A stretch of 64,000 nt of DNA from Phytopseudomonas daroniae (lineage in GTDB: Bacteria > Pseudomonadota > Gammaproteobacteria > Pseudomonadales > Pseudomonadaceae), in NCBI RefSeq assembly GCF_004327285.1, contig NZ_QJUI01000005.1, forward strand, positions 62,001-126,000, in the 5' to 3' direction. Shown piece after piece: positions 1 to 9,714 of the stretch. Every line of letters begins with the position of its first letter. Position 1 is the stretch's first letter. The translations under genes and the position numbers were made by a program. Under the pieces are notes generated by a model, which saw only the letters and a program-made list of their open reading frames with translations, had not been told where the DNA came from and did not search any database.

Positions 1-613
1 TCAGACCGTTGAGCCGCGTGATTCGGCTCTTGAAGCTGGGGATCAGGATGGTCTGGCTCATCTCGTTGACCGTCAGCGATTCGTAGTCGATGAGGAACAG
101 CCGATCCTGCAGCTGGAACGCGGCGCCCAGGTAGCGGCAGCGCGCCGAGTCTTCCGCGAGCCCGCCGGTGGCGATCACCTGCCGCTCCTGACGCTCGAAC
201 AGGAAGGCACCGCCCTCCTCGCGCATATGGATCAGTGACAACAGGATGGTGCCCGGCACCGACATGCAGTTGGCGTATTCGAAGTAGTAACCGCAATAGC
301 GCGAAAGATCGCCGGATTGCTCACGCAGCGGTTGTAACAACGCGTGTAATGGATCCTGCTCGGCAGATGCGCCGATGTGGGTGCCGCGCGCGCCGATCAA
401 GCGGACGAACTGATCACTGGGCAATCCCAGCTCATAACCCTCGACGCCAAAAAAGTCCCCAATCCGCTTGAGGTTATAGGCCATCGGCTGGCTCTCTCCA
501 GACAGGTATTTGTTGAACTGCGCACGGTTGATGCCGAGCTTGCGGCACACCTCCGCAATCGAACGGTAGTGGCTGCACAGCAACCGGAGATTCTCACCGA
601 GGTGACTGGACAT
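1..613 (-). CDS. XRE-family transcriptional regulator, C-terminus beyond the window
   Basis: The gene starts at the ATG complementary to 611-613 and stays open to the left edge, so about 204 residues are visible and the end is missing. Residues about 5-60 form an XRE/Cro-type helix-turn-helix: SIAEVCRKLGINRAQFNKYL is followed by a second helix (MAYNLKRIGDFFGV). The rest, rich in aromatic and Cys residues (RYCGYYFEYANC), looks like a ligand-sensing domain that I do not recognise. It diverges from the alanine symporter gene across 326 bp, so local control of that transporter is a reasonable inference. The effector is unknown. Confidence 0.75.
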   Translation of the reverse strand, partial: MSSHLGENLRLLCSHYRSIAEVCRKLGINRAQFNKYLSGESQPMAYNLKRIGDFFGVEGYELGLPSDQFVRLIGARGTHIGASAEQDPLHALLQPLREQSGDLSRYCGYYFEYANCMSVPGTILLSLIHMREEGGAFLFERQERQVIATGGLAEDSARCRYLGAAFQLQDRLFLIDYESLTVNEMSQTILIPSFKSRITRLNGL

Positions 614-939
614 GGGCGGCTCAGATGATGCGAGTGAAGTGAATATAGCATCAACTAGCGCCATATCGAATCGACCCGCGAAATTGTATGACAAACAAAC
701 TTCACCAACCATGACGCCCCAAGAGGCAACGACCCGATCCCGGCGAGCCGAACAATCTATAAATACTGTACGGCTGCCCGCACCAGATACGCCTCGCACA
801 CATGCCCGATAGCGACTCACGAAGCCGTCGCAGCCAGCAAAACACGCCGATCAGACCGCGCAGAACGATAGCCACAACCGCTGCCTGCGTAACACGGATC
901 CTTTCCCACGAATCACCTAACAAAAACAGGAAGAGTGCC
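614..939. other. Divergent intergenic region between the XRE regulator and the symporter
   Basis: These 326 bp hold no convincing gene. They must contain the promoters of both flanking genes. A TATAAAT-like hexamer near 758-764 could be a -10 element for the symporter, but I see no good -35 partner and do not call it. The ribosome binding site of the symporter (AGGAAG, 928-933) lies at the right end. Confidence 0.4.
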
Positions 940-2364
940 ATGCTCGATCTACTCAATGACTTAATCTGGAGCAAAGTACTGATCGTCATGCTGGTGGGCC
1001 TCGGGCTCTACTTCAGCATCCGCTCGCGTTTCGTTCAGTTCCGCTATTTCACCAGCATGTTCCAGATTTTCAGCCAGGCCCTGGTGCGCAAGCCAGGGCA
1101 GCTCAGTTCGTTCCAGGCATTGATGCTCAGCGTCGCCGGCCGAGTCGGTGCCGGCAACATCGCCGGCGTGGCGGTGGCCATCACCCTGGGCGGCCCTGGT
1201 GCGGTGTTCTGGATGTGGCTGGTCGCGCTGGTCGGCATGGCCACCAGTTACTTCGAGTGCTCCCTGGCACAGCTGTACAAGCGCAACGAAGGTGACGGCA
1301 CCTACCGCGGCGGCCCGGCCTTCTACATTCTGCATGGCCTGGGCCAACGCTGGCTGGCGGTGGTGTTCTCCATCCTCCTGCTGGTCACCTTCGGTTTCGG
1401 CTTCAACGCTCTGCAATCGTTTACCGTGGCCAGCTCCATGCACGACACCTTCGGTATTCCCGAGTGGATCAGCGGTGTCTTTCTGGTGTGCATCATTGGT
1501 CTGATCATCTTCGGCGGCATCAAACGCATCGCCAAGTTTGCCGATGTACTGGTGCCGGTCATGGCCGGCTCGTACATCGCCATCGCTCTGTTCGTCATCG
1601 GCAGCAATATCTCCCAGGTGCCGGATGTCTTCATGTTGATCGTGCGCAGCGCCTTCGGCCTTGAACCGGCATTCGCTGGCGGCATCGGTGCGGCCATCAT
1701 CATGGGCGTCAAGCGTGGCCTGTTCTCCAACGAGGCCGGCCTGGGCAGTGCGCCGAACGTGGCCGCCGTGGCCGCCGTGGCGCACCCGGCTTCCCAGGGC
1801 GTGGTGCAGTCGCTGAGCGTGTTCATCGATACCCTGATCATCTGCACCTGCACCGCGATGATCATCCTGCTATCGGGCACCTACGCGCCAGGCAGTGAAG
1901 TGGGTGGTGTGATCCTCACCCAGAGCGCTCTGGCCTCCATTGTCGGTGAGTGGGGACGGGTATTCATCAGCATCGCCCTGGCACTGTTCGTGTTCACCAC
2001 CCTGATCTACAACTACTACCTGGGTGAGAACGCGCTGGGGTTCTTCAGCAAGAGCCGCCTGATGCTGCAAGTCTATCGGGTACTGGTGATCGTGCTGGTG
2101 ATGTGGGGCTCGACCCAGGATCTGGGCACCGTGTTCGGCTTCGCCGACGTCACCATGGGCCTGCTGGCCATCGTCAACCTGATCGCCATGGCTCTGTTGT
2201 TCAAGACCGGTCTGCGTCTGATGAACGACTATGACGCGCAGATCAAGGCTGGTGTGAAGACGCCGGTATTCGATCCAGCCAAGTTCGCCGACCTGGAACT
2301 GGACAAGACCTCATGGCCTGCTTTGAGGCAGGAGCAAGCGATCCAGGACACTCAGCCACGCTGA
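940..2364 (+). CDS. Sodium:alanine symporter family protein (AGCS)
   Basis: This 474-residue inner-membrane protein belongs to the alanine/glycine:cation symporter family, which imports small amino acids with Na+. The family signature is clear near residues 70-90: VGAGNIAGVAVA, then GGPGAVFWMW. A second conserved stretch, GLFSNEAGLGSAPN, follows the middle helices. About ten to eleven hydrophobic segments run through the protein. The ATG at 940 was chosen over upstream starts because it follows AGGAAG by six bases and the product then begins directly with the first membrane segment. A paralogue lies at 15392-16765. The downstream asparaginase is on the same strand 129 bp later. The substrate is inferred from the family only. 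Confidence 0.88.
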   Translation: MLDLLNDLIWSKVLIVMLVGLGLYFSIRSRFVQFRYFTSMFQIFSQALVRKPGQLSSFQALMLSVAGRVGAGNIAGVAVAITLGGPGAVFWMWLVALVGMATSYFECSLAQLYKRNEGDGTYRGGPAFYILHGLGQRWLAVVFSILLLVTFGFGFNALQSFTVASSMHDTFGIPEWISGVFLVCIIGLIIFGGIKRIAKFADVLVPVMAGSYIAIALFVIGSNISQVPDVFMLIVRSAFGLEPAFAGGIGAAIIMGVKRGLFSNEAGLGSAPNVAAVAAVAHPASQGVVQSLSVFIDTLIICTCTAMIILLSGTYAPGSEVGGVILTQSALASIVGEWGRVFISIALALFVFTTLIYNYYLGENALGFFSKSRLMLQVYRVLVIVLVMWGSTQDLGTVFGFADVTMGLLAIVNLIAMALLFKTGLRLMNDYDAQIKAGVKTPVFDPAKFADLELDKTSWPALRQEQAIQDTQPR

Positions 2365-2493
2365 GACACTCGGCGCAGTGTGCCGCGCTCGCGTGGCACA
2401 CTGCCTGATAACCGTACCCGATAGCGCTGCCCGCCTCAGGGTGTCTCGCCGCAGCGGATCGGACTTCGCCTTCGCTTGCACTTAAGGTGCCCT

Positions 2494-3483
2494 ATGCCTT
2501 CCTTGAATGTCCTCGTGCTCTATACCGGAGGCACCATCGGCATGCAGATGAGCGCTGCCGGCCTGGCCCCGGCCTCCGGCTTCGAGGCGCGTCTGCGCGC
2601 ACAACAGACAGAACAGTCCGAACAGGTGCCCACGTGGATTTTCCGTGAGCTGCTGCCGCCGATCGACAGCGCCAACATGAGCCAGGACAACTGGCTGGCG
2701 ATGGTCGCGGCGATCCGTCAGGGCGTCGAGCAGCATGGCTGCGACGGCGTGCTGGTGCTGCATGGCACCGACACCCTGGCCTACAGCGCCGCAGCGTTGA
2801 GCTTCCTGCTGCTGGGCCTGCCGGTGCCAGTGCTGCTGACTGGCTCCATGCTGCCAGCAGGCGCCGAGAACAGCGATGCCTGGCGCAACCTGTTCGGCGC
2901 GATGCAGGCATTGCACGACGGTGTTCAGCCGGGCGTGCACCTGTACTTCGACGGAGCGTTGATGCATGGCGCTCGCGTCAGCAAACTGCGCAGCGATGCC
3001 TTCGACGCGTTCCAGATCGTGCCGCGCCTGCGCCAGGGCGAGCGCCTGGCCGAGCTGCCCGCGCACATCGACTTCCGCCAGCCGCGTCAGCCGGTCAACC
3101 TGCTCAGCCTGCCGCTGATCCCCGGCTTGCGCGCCAGCCACCTGCACGCGTTGCTGGGCAGCGGCGTGCAAGGCCTGCTGCTGGAATGCTACGGCAGCGG
3201 CACCGGCCCGTCCGATAACACCGAGCTGCTCGAGGTGCTGCGCGAAGCCCACGCACGCGGCGTGGTGCTGGCTGCCATCAGCCAGTGTCCCCAGGGACAT
3301 GTGGAATTCGGTGTCTACGCAGCGGGCAGTCAGTTGGCCTCGGTTGGCCTGGTATCGGCCGGCGGCATGACTCGCGAGGCAGCGCTGGGCAAGCTGTTCG
3401 CCCTGCTGGGCGTCGGCCTGGCGCAGGCTGAAGTGGAACGTTTGTTCGCGCTCGATCTGTGCGGTGAGTGCGCCGAAGACTGA
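2494..3483 (+). CDS. ansA: Type I asparaginase
   Basis: This 329-residue asparaginase hydrolyses L-asparagine to aspartate and ammonia. It has no signal peptide, which fits the cytosolic low-affinity type I class (AnsA). The first catalytic Thr is in YTGGTIGM (residues 10-17). The second catalytic motif is LHGTDTLAYSAAAL near residue 90. The substrate-binding GSMLPAGAENSDA stretch follows. The ATG at 2494 was preferred over one 18 bases upstream because AAGGTG (2484-2489) lies at the right distance. It follows the alanine symporter on the same strand, so the two may serve one amino-acid uptake and deamidation pathway (inference). Confidence 0.9.
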   Translation: MPSLNVLVLYTGGTIGMQMSAAGLAPASGFEARLRAQQTEQSEQVPTWIFRELLPPIDSANMSQDNWLAMVAAIRQGVEQHGCDGVLVLHGTDTLAYSAAALSFLLLGLPVPVLLTGSMLPAGAENSDAWRNLFGAMQALHDGVQPGVHLYFDGALMHGARVSKLRSDAFDAFQIVPRLRQGERLAELPAHIDFRQPRQPVNLLSLPLIPGLRASHLHALLGSGVQGLLLECYGSGTGPSDNTELLEVLREAHARGVVLAAISQCPQGHVEFGVYAAGSQLASVGLVSAGGMTREAALGKLFALLGVGLAQAEVERLFALDLCGECAED

Positions 3484-3550
3484 CCGTCAAATCTCCGTAA
3501 CATCATGTGGGCATAGTCGCTGGCCTTATTATTCCAACGACTGGTGCCCC

Positions 3551-6500
3551 ATGCCTCGACTGAACCCGCTGTTGCGACCCCTTCCCCTGGTACTCGCCCT
3601 GCAGGCCGCTCTCGCCGGCCAGGCCGTCGGGGCCGATTTCACCGTTGGCGCAGGTACCACCCAGACCATCGGGCAAACACTGAACGATGGCAACACCGGC
3701 ACCGTCGAACAAGGCGGCACCCTGAGCATCAGCGGTACCACCGTGGCGGTCGACGTCAAGACTGGCACCTCGGTACTGAACAACGCCGGCACCATCGAGC
3801 AGACCGGCAGCGCTCGCGCCATCGATGCCAACGACGGCACGCCGAGCCTGACCATCAACAACGAAAGCAGCGGTGTGATCAATTCCAACAGCGCCGCGGC
3901 CATCCGCCTCGCCCGCGCGAACGGCCAATACCTCATCAACAATGCGGGCACCATCAGCAGTGCCGAACGCGCCATCCATATCAATGGCGCCAGCTCGAGC
4001 CTGACCCTCAACAATACCGGCACCATCAGCACCAGTGGCACAGGCGAAAGCGCCCTCCACCTCAACTCAGAGAACGGCTCGTACGTCATCCACAACGCGG
4101 GCACCATCGCGCATACCGGCACACAACGCGCCATCGATGCCAACGCCAACGGGCAGACACTGACCATCAGCAATGAAAAAACCGGTGTGATCAGCTCCAG
4201 CGGCGCACAGACCATCCGCCTCAACAAGGAGGACGGCCAGTACGTCATCGACAATCAGGGCACCATCGAGCAGGTCGGCGCCGCTATCGGCGGCGAACGC
4301 GCGATCAAGGCCGACCTCGATTACACCAGCGAGCACAACCAGATCATCAACGGTGCCGTGGACAATCGCACGGCGGTGATCAGCTCCACCGGCAACGACG
4401 CCCTGCGCCTGGGCAGCAATTTCACCCTGACCAACTACGGTCATATCTTCTCCACCGGCCTGGTCAACACCAGTTGCCCTGACTACATGGCGGCCTCGGT
4501 AGGCTGCGGAGCCGACGTCTCCGCCGCCGATGGCGTGGCCATCGAGAACGAACGCGCCAACGTCGCCATCCTCAACCACGGCACCATCACCGGCCCGCGC
4601 CATGGCATCGACGGCGGCGACCCGCTGGCCGCCAACGCGGACAGCAACCTGATCGGCCTGGAGCGCCTGATCATCCGCAGCGCGGACGGCGATGGCGTGA
4701 CCTTCGACAAGGTGGTCGACGGCATCACCACCGAGAACATCCAGATCCTCAACCCGGTGGTGATCAACTACGCCGATGGCCAGATCATCGGCAACAACGG
4801 CTCCGGCGTCGGCTTCGACGGTCATGGCGTGGTGTTCAACTACGGGTTGATCAGCGGCAACTACGCCGGTGCCGGCAACGTCTACGACCACGAAGGCCTG
4901 GGCCTGACCATCGACAACGGCGATGGTGACGGCGTCGACATCGACGGCATCGCCTACGTCGAGAACTACGGTCGCATCGAAGGCACCGGCGCCGGCGGTT
5001 TCGACTCCGGCGGCAACCCCAACGGTGCGGACGGCATCGCCGCCGGCGGCGGCACCATCATCAACCATGCCGGCGCCAGCATCTTCGGCCAGTCCAAGGG
5101 CATCCTCATCGACGACGGCGCCGCCGGTACCGCGGTAGCGAGCGGTCGCGGCACCAGCACCGCCTTTGGCGGCGTGGTTCGCATCGAGAACGCCGGCAGC
5201 ATCATCGGCGCGGACGAAGCCGCCATCGGCCTGGTCGGCAACTTCGACGACGTGCTGATCAACCATGCCGGCGGGGTCATCCGTGGCGGCCTCGACACCA
5301 CCCGCGTCGACGAGGACAACAGCACCACCGCAGCAGCAGCAGCCGTACAGATGGGCGGCGGTAACGACAGCCTGATCAACGCCGGCCTGATCGAAGGCCT
5401 CAACGGCCTGGCCGTGGATCTGGGCGATGGCGACGACAGCCTGACCGTGCTTTCCACGGCACGCTTCATCGGCAGTGTCGATGGCGGTGCGGGCATCGAC
5501 AGGGTAGTGCTCGACGATGCCGCGGGGGGCCGTTTCGGCAACAGCCTCAACTTCGAAAATCTGGATGTACGCAGCGGCACCTGGAGCCTGGACAGCGACG
5601 ACTTCAGCGCCAGCACGCGCATCTACAGTGGTGCCAGCCTGCTCAACCTGGGCACCCTGCAGGGCGATGTGCAGGTCGACAACGGCGCAACCTTCGGCGG
5701 CGGTGTCATCGGCGGCAACCTGAACCTGGCCAGCGGCTCGACCCTGGCGCTGACGGTCAGCCCCGGAGGCGCCAGCAATACGCTCAGTGTCGGCGGCGAT
5801 GTCGCCCTGAACGGTGCCAACCTGCGCATCGATGCGCTTGCGGGAGACTACCCACTGCAGAGCAGCTATCAGGTGCTCCAGGCTGACGGTGCGATTACCG
5901 GCACCTTTGCCGATTTCAGCAGCAACCTGGCCTTCCTTACCCCAACCTTGCAGTACGGTGCTCACAACGTCGACCTGACCCTGGCACGCAACGACCGCAG
6001 CTTCGCCGACCTGGCGCGCAGCGCCAACGGCCGTGGCGTGGCCAATGTCCTGGAGGCCCAGGGTAGCGGTGCGCTATACCAGGCCCTGCTGACCAGCAGC
6101 ACGGGCAGCGCCTCCAGCGCCCTCGATCAGTTGGCCGCCAGCAGCAATGCCAGCCTGATGACCGCCAGCCTGGCCGGCAGCGCCCTGGTGAGCAGCAGCA
6201 TGCTTGGCGCCATGCAGCAGATGGGCGGTAGCGCCAATCTGCAGACCTCCCTGCTGCGCGAGAACGCTCCTCTGCTCGCCGCCAATGGCATCCCCAACGA
6301 AGCCCGCAACCTCAACGACCCACGCGCACAGGGCCGCCTGTGGCTGCAGGGCCTCGGCAGCCACGGCAAACTCGACGGTAGCGACGGTGCTCATGACCTG
6401 ACCCAGGACACCCGCGGCGTCGTGCTCGGTGCCGACTGGGCGCTGGATTCGGTCTGGCGTGTCGGCGTGCTGGGCGGTTATGCACGTACCGATGTGGATG

Positions 6501-7153
6501 CTGGATCCGGTACCTCCAGCGATATCGACAGCCTGCACCTGGGGATCTATGCCCTGCGCCAGAGCGGCCCCTTCGCCTTGCGCCTCGGTGCTGCCTACAG
6601 CCGCCACGACAACAGCAGCAAGCGGCAGGTGGAGTTCGCCGGCTTCAGCGATCGCCTGCGTGGCGACTACGACGCCAATAGCCAGCAGGCCTTCGCCGAG
6701 CTGGGCTATCAGGTCGCCAGCGGCCGCCTGCTTGCCGAGCCCTTCGCCGGTATCGGCTACCAGCGCTACAGCCACGAATCCTATGACGAGAAAGGTGGCG
6801 CCGCCGCGCTGCATGTCGACAGCCAGAAGCAGGACAATCTCAGCAGTACGCTGGGGCTGCGCCTGGCCCATCTCGGCACCCTGGATAACGGCATGAGCCT
6901 GACTCCGCGAGCCAGCCTCGGCTGGCGCCACACCTACGGGAACCTCGACAGCAGCGCACGGCAGTCATTCCTCAGCGGCGGCAGTGCATTCAGCGTCGAA
7001 GGCAGCGCCCTGGATCGCGACAGCCTGCTGGTCGAAGCAGGGCTGGATCTGGGCATCAGCCCGACTCAGACCCTGGGCGTCGGCTATAGCGGTGAGCAGG
7101 GCAGCAAGGCGCAGAACCATGGCCTGGTGCTGCAGTGGCAGTCGCGCTTCTGA
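3551..7153 (+). CDS. Autotransporter with C-terminal outer-membrane beta-barrel
   Basis: This 1200-residue type Va autotransporter starts with a signal peptide (LLRPLPLVLALQAALAGQAVGA). The passenger is built from repeats typical of a beta-helix, with the motif NNAGTI recurring. In its later part are Asp/Gly-rich stretches (DNGDGDGVDIDG, DLGDGDDSLT) that resemble calcium-binding turns. Roughly the last 270 residues form the autotransporter barrel, starting at RLWLQGLGSHG and ending in the typical terminal Phe (QWQSRF). No protease or lipase catalytic motif was recognised, so the passenger role (adhesion, aggregation) is open. The ATG at 3551 sits at the signal peptide but lacks an evident Shine-Dalgarno sequence. 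A strong hairpin follows the gene. Confidence 0.88.
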   Translation: MPRLNPLLRPLPLVLALQAALAGQAVGADFTVGAGTTQTIGQTLNDGNTGTVEQGGTLSISGTTVAVDVKTGTSVLNNAGTIEQTGSARAIDANDGTPSLTINNESSGVINSNSAAAIRLARANGQYLINNAGTISSAERAIHINGASSSLTLNNTGTISTSGTGESALHLNSENGSYVIHNAGTIAHTGTQRAIDANANGQTLTISNEKTGVISSSGAQTIRLNKEDGQYVIDNQGTIEQVGAAIGGERAIKADLDYTSEHNQIINGAVDNRTAVISSTGNDALRLGSNFTLTNYGHIFSTGLVNTSCPDYMAASVGCGADVSAADGVAIENERANVAILNHGTITGPRHGIDGGDPLAANADSNLIGLERLIIRSADGDGVTFDKVVDGITTENIQILNPVVINYADGQIIGNNGSGVGFDGHGVVFNYGLISGNYAGAGNVYDHEGLGLTIDNGDGDGVDIDGIAYVENYGRIEGTGAGGFDSGGNPNGADGIAAGGGTIINHAGASIFGQSKGILIDDGAAGTAVASGRGTSTAFGGVVRIENAGSIIGADEAAIGLVGNFDDVLINHAGGVIRGGLDTTRVDEDNSTTAAAAAVQMGGGNDSLINAGLIEGLNGLAVDLGDGDDSLTVLSTARFIGSVDGGAGIDRVVLDDAAGGRFGNSLNFENLDVRSGTWSLDSDDFSASTRIYSGASLLNLGTLQGDVQVDNGATFGGGVIGGNLNLASGSTLALTVSPGGASNTLSVGGDVALNGANLRIDALAGDYPLQSSYQVLQADGAITGTFADFSSNLAFLTPTLQYGAHNVDLTLARNDRSFADLARSANGRGVANVLEAQGSGALYQALLTSSTGSASSALDQLAASSNASLMTASLAGSALVSSSMLGAMQQMGGSANLQTSLLRENAPLLAANGIPNEARNLNDPRAQGRLWLQGLGSHGKLDGSDGAHDLTQDTRGVVLGADWALDSVWRVGVLGGYARTDVDAGSGTSSDIDSLHLGIYALRQSGPFALRLGAAYSRHDNSSKRQVEFAGFSDRLRGDYDANSQQAFAELGYQVASGRLLAEPFAGIGYQRYSHESYDEKGGAAALHVDSQKQDNLSSTLGLRLAHLGTLDNGMSLTPRASLGWRHTYGNLDSSARQSFLSGGSAFSVEGSALDRDSLLVEAGLDLGISPTQTLGVGYSGEQGSKAQNHGLVLQWQSRF

Positions 7154-7167
7154 TCGGTGGGTAGGCG

Positions 7168-7202
7168 GCATGCCCGGCAGAGGTTCGCTCTGCCGGGCAT
7201 GC
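7168..7202 (+). terminator. Strong hairpin after the autotransporter gene
   Basis: A perfect 15-bp stem (7168-7182 with 7188-7202) closes a GTTCG loop 15 bases after the autotransporter stop. There is no clean U-run after it, so it could be a weak terminator or a mRNA 3' stabiliser. Confidence 0.6.
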
Positions 7203-7431
7203 TCAGGTCAGATTTTCGACGTTTCGGCATGGATAACCATGGGTGAGGCAGAAGCGGCCCTTCGCAGGCTGCGACGATGCTTCCCTGCCGCTATCTCCTC
7301 ATAACAACACCCTGCCTGCATTGATCCGTGGAGCACGTCATGGAACCAGGCGCGCCTAGCCGGTATAGTCCCGCGCCGGCCGAGTAGCGGCCGTTTCCGT
7401 ATCCACTCCCGCCCCACAAGGACGTCACTGC

Positions 7432-7827
7432 ATGCCCCTGCTTCGCCCCAGCATTTTTCTCTTGCTCATCCTCGCCATCACCGGCTGCTCGACCAAAGCC
7501 TTCTTCAAACTGCCAGAGCACAGCACCGTCAGCATCAACGAGCGCAGCGAGCAACATTCGCAAGGGCTGGTCAAAGTTCGCCCGTTTTTCTGGAACCGCA
7601 GCAGCGGTGTGCCGTACAAGCTGACCAGCGCCACCGGAGAAACCCTCTCCGAAGGCAAGTTGCGCACACGCTTTCGCGTGGTCTCGATCTTCTGGCCGCC
7701 GTACAGCATCATTTACTGGCCGATGGGCTTTCGCGAAAGCTGCTATGACCTGACTGGCGTCACGCCGGGCAGCTGCCTGCCAAACGACCAGATGCTGCTG
7801 CGCAAAGAATATCGCGACACCCATTGA
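7432..7827 (+). CDS. Small hypothetical lipoprotein
   Basis: This is a 131-residue protein of unknown function. The N-terminus is a lipoprotein signal with the lipobox ITGC (Cys19), so the mature protein should be lipidated and anchored in the envelope. The mature part has two further Cys residues (near RESCYDLTG and PGSCLPND) that could form a disulfide. It is aromatic-rich (FWPPYSIIYWPMGF), and I do not recognise the family. It stands alone, with the autotransporter upstream and convergent glsA downstream, separated by a 24-bp perfect palindrome. Confidence 0.7.
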   Translation: MPLLRPSIFLLLILAITGCSTKAFFKLPEHSTVSINERSEQHSQGLVKVRPFFWNRSSGVPYKLTSATGETLSEGKLRTRFRVVSIFWPPYSIIYWPMGFRESCYDLTGVTPGSCLPNDQMLLRKEYRDTH

Positions 7828-7863
7828 TCTCCCGGCTGCCACCACGGCCGCCTGCGACCATCA

Positions 7864-7887
7864 GGGATCGAAGCGCGCTTCGATCCC
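7864..7887. terminator. Bidirectional hairpin between the lipoprotein gene and glsA
   Basis: A 24-bp perfect palindrome (GGGATCGAAGCG and its complement) lies between two convergent stops at 7827 and 7894. Its position fits a shared terminator. The uridine run is absent, so function is inferred from position and stem strength. Confidence 0.6.
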
Positions 7888-7893
7888 GTCCCC

Positions 7894-8802
7894 TCAGAAA
7901 ACCGACCAGCCAATACGCTCGCTGAGCAACTCCAGCACGGCCATGCCGACCAGCGAGTTGCCGGCGGCATTCAGCTCCGGCGACCACACGCAGATGGTGT
8001 ACTGCCCCGGCACCACCGCAACGATACCGCCACCGACACCGCTCTTGCCCGGCAGGCCGACACGGTAGGCGAAGTTGCCCGCCTCGTCGTACAGGCCGCT
8101 GGTGGCCATGATCGAATTGACCTGCTGGGTCTGCCGTGCGCTGAGCACCTGTTCGCCACTGTGTTTGCAGAAACCGTCATTGGCCAGAAAGCAAAAGGCC
8201 CGCGCCAGGTCGATGCAACTCATGCTCAGGGCACAGTGGCTGAAGTAGTTGCGCAGCACCGCCTCGACATCGTTGTGGAAGTTGCCGAATGACTGCATCA
8301 GGTACGCCATGGCCGCGTTGCGCGCACGATACTGGTACTCGGAATCGGCAATGCGCCTGTCCACCGATACATAGGCATTGCCCGACAGACGCCGGACGAA
8401 ATCGCGCATCGAGAGCGCCGGAGCGGCGAAACGCGACTGGTTGATATCGCAGACCACCAGCGCCCCGGCATTGATGAAGGGGTTGCGCGGCCGGCCGCCT
8501 TCCAGCTCCAGTTGCAGCAGCGAATTGAATGGTTGCCCGGACGGCTCATGACCAAGGCGCTGCCAGATATCTTCACCACTGTGCTGAATCGCCTGCACCA
8601 GGCTGAACACCTTGGAAATGCTCTGCACGGAAAACGCCGTCTGCGCGTCACCGGCATGGAATAGCTCGCCATCATTGCCATACACCGCAATGCCCAACTG
8701 ATTGGCCGGCACATCGGCCAGCGCGGGGATGTAACTGGCCACCTTGCCCTGACCGATCAGCGGCCGGGCCTGCTCGAGAATCTCGTTCAACAACGCTTGC
8801 AT
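7894..8802 (-). CDS. glsA: Glutaminase
   Basis: This 302-residue enzyme is a serine-dependent glutaminase of the beta-lactamase-like fold, converting L-glutamine to glutamate and ammonia in the cytosol. The nucleophile motif S-x-x-K is seen as SISK at residues 61-64. Further family stretches are NPFINAGAL, the Tyr-containing [11 protein letters not shown] region and [13 protein letters not shown] near the C-terminus. The length equals that of typical family members (about 300-310). It is monocistronic and diverges from a GNAT gene. Together with the asparaginase and the gamma-glutamyltransferase-like hydrolase it makes this region rich in amide-cleaving enzymes. Confidence 0.93.
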   Translation of the reverse strand: MQALLNEILEQARPLIGQGKVASYIPALADVPANQLGIAVYGNDGELFHAGDAQTAFSVQSISKVFSLVQAIQHSGEDIWQRLGHEPSGQPFNSLLQLELEGGRPRNPFINAGALVVCDINQSRFAAPALSMRDFVRRLSGNAYVSVDRRIADSEYQYRARNAAMAYLMQSFGNFHNDVEAVLRNYFSHCALSMSCIDLARAFCFLANDGFCKHSGEQVLSARQTQQVNSIMATSGLYDEAGNFAYRVGLPGKSGVGGGIVAVVPGQYTICVWSPELNAAGNSLVGMAVLELLSERIGWSVF

Positions 8803-9007
8803 GGGTGCACTCGCAGTTCTGTCCGGCGCTGCCGGATCGATGATGGCTAGACGTTTGCCAAGGCGCAGGAATCACGGCGGGATCAAGACGCCATGATGCA
8901 CAGTGGACGTATCTCCCGGCAAACCTGGCGAGGGATGTGACGAGTCCTTGCGGTCCTCAAGCGGACGACGCAGGATGGACGCCAACCATCCACTGGAGGA
9001 TCTGCCG

Positions 9008-9463
9008 ATGACCATTCGCATCCCCGTCGAAATCCGCTCCGTAACTGCCGCTGATCATGCCGCCTGGCTTCCGCTGTGGCAGGGGTATCAGCGCTTCTAC
9101 ATGACCGAGATCGATGCCGAAACCAGCGCCGTGACCTGGCAACGCTTCCTCGACCCGGCCGAACCGATGTTCGCTGCACTCGCCTGGCGCGACGGCGAAG
9201 CCATTGGCCTGGTGCACTGGATCTACCACCGCTCCTGCTGGACGACCGGCGATTACTGTTACCTGCAGGATCTGTTCATCGCCAGGGACGTGCGCAGCAA
9301 CGGCGTCGGCCGACAGTTGATCGAGCACGTCTACACCGTCGCCCAGGAAGCCGGTTGCTCCCGCGTGCACTGGCTGACCCACGAAACCAACGCCAAGGCC
9401 AAGCTGCTCTACGAGCGCATCGGCGAGCGCTCGGGGTTCGAGCAGTATCGCAAGCTGTTCTGA
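9008..9463 (+). CDS. GNAT family N-acetyltransferase
   Basis: This 151-residue acetyltransferase of the GNAT superfamily uses acetyl-CoA to acetylate an amine of unknown identity. The acetyl-CoA-binding segment is visible as DLFIARDVRSNGVGRQLIEHV near residues 90-110 (V-R-x-x-G-x-G/A type loop). The C-terminal strand ends in RSGFEQYRKLF, usual for the family. The ATG at 9008 follows a good GGAGGA site (8995-9000), so the longer upstream reading frame is not used. It diverges from glsA. Nothing nearby fixes its substrate. Confidence 0.85.
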   Translation: MTIRIPVEIRSVTAADHAAWLPLWQGYQRFYMTEIDAETSAVTWQRFLDPAEPMFAALAWRDGEAIGLVHWIYHRSCWTTGDYCYLQDLFIARDVRSNGVGRQLIEHVYTVAQEAGCSRVHWLTHETNAKAKLLYERIGERSGFEQYRKLF

Positions 9464-9508
9464 CAACGAAATTGCGGTCGCGCCACAGGTTTTGCTGATT
9501 GGCTGCAA

Positions 9509-9587
9509 CCCTATCGCGCCGAGGTCGGCGCTCCTACACGGGCTTTGGCTTGCCGCGATCCCATAGGAGCCTGCTCGCGGGCGATTG
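9509..9587. repeat. Degenerate REP-type inverted pair
   Basis: An outward CTCCTAC end (9529-9535) and a TAGGAGCCTGCTCGCGGGCGAT unit (from about 9564, quoted in part) form a degraded pair of the Pseudomonas REP family. It lies between the GNAT and Lrp genes. Compare the intact pairs at 15283 and 41186. Confidence 0.5.
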
Positions 9588-9714
9588 GTGACCAATCGCT
9601 GCACGTTGTACTGAAGGACTGCAATCACCTGGCACACGCCCAGCGGCCTCCCCGAGAATGTTGGCATGCAAAGCGCATCCCTTCTGCGATCATCGTTTCG
9701 ATAAGTCTCTACCC

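Noticed and set aside
4067..5965. A 632-codon open frame antisense to the autotransporter gene
   Set aside because: It is a by-product of GC-rich codon use. The product is a low-complexity Ala/Val/Asp string with no family features, while the plus strand has a clear autotransporter.
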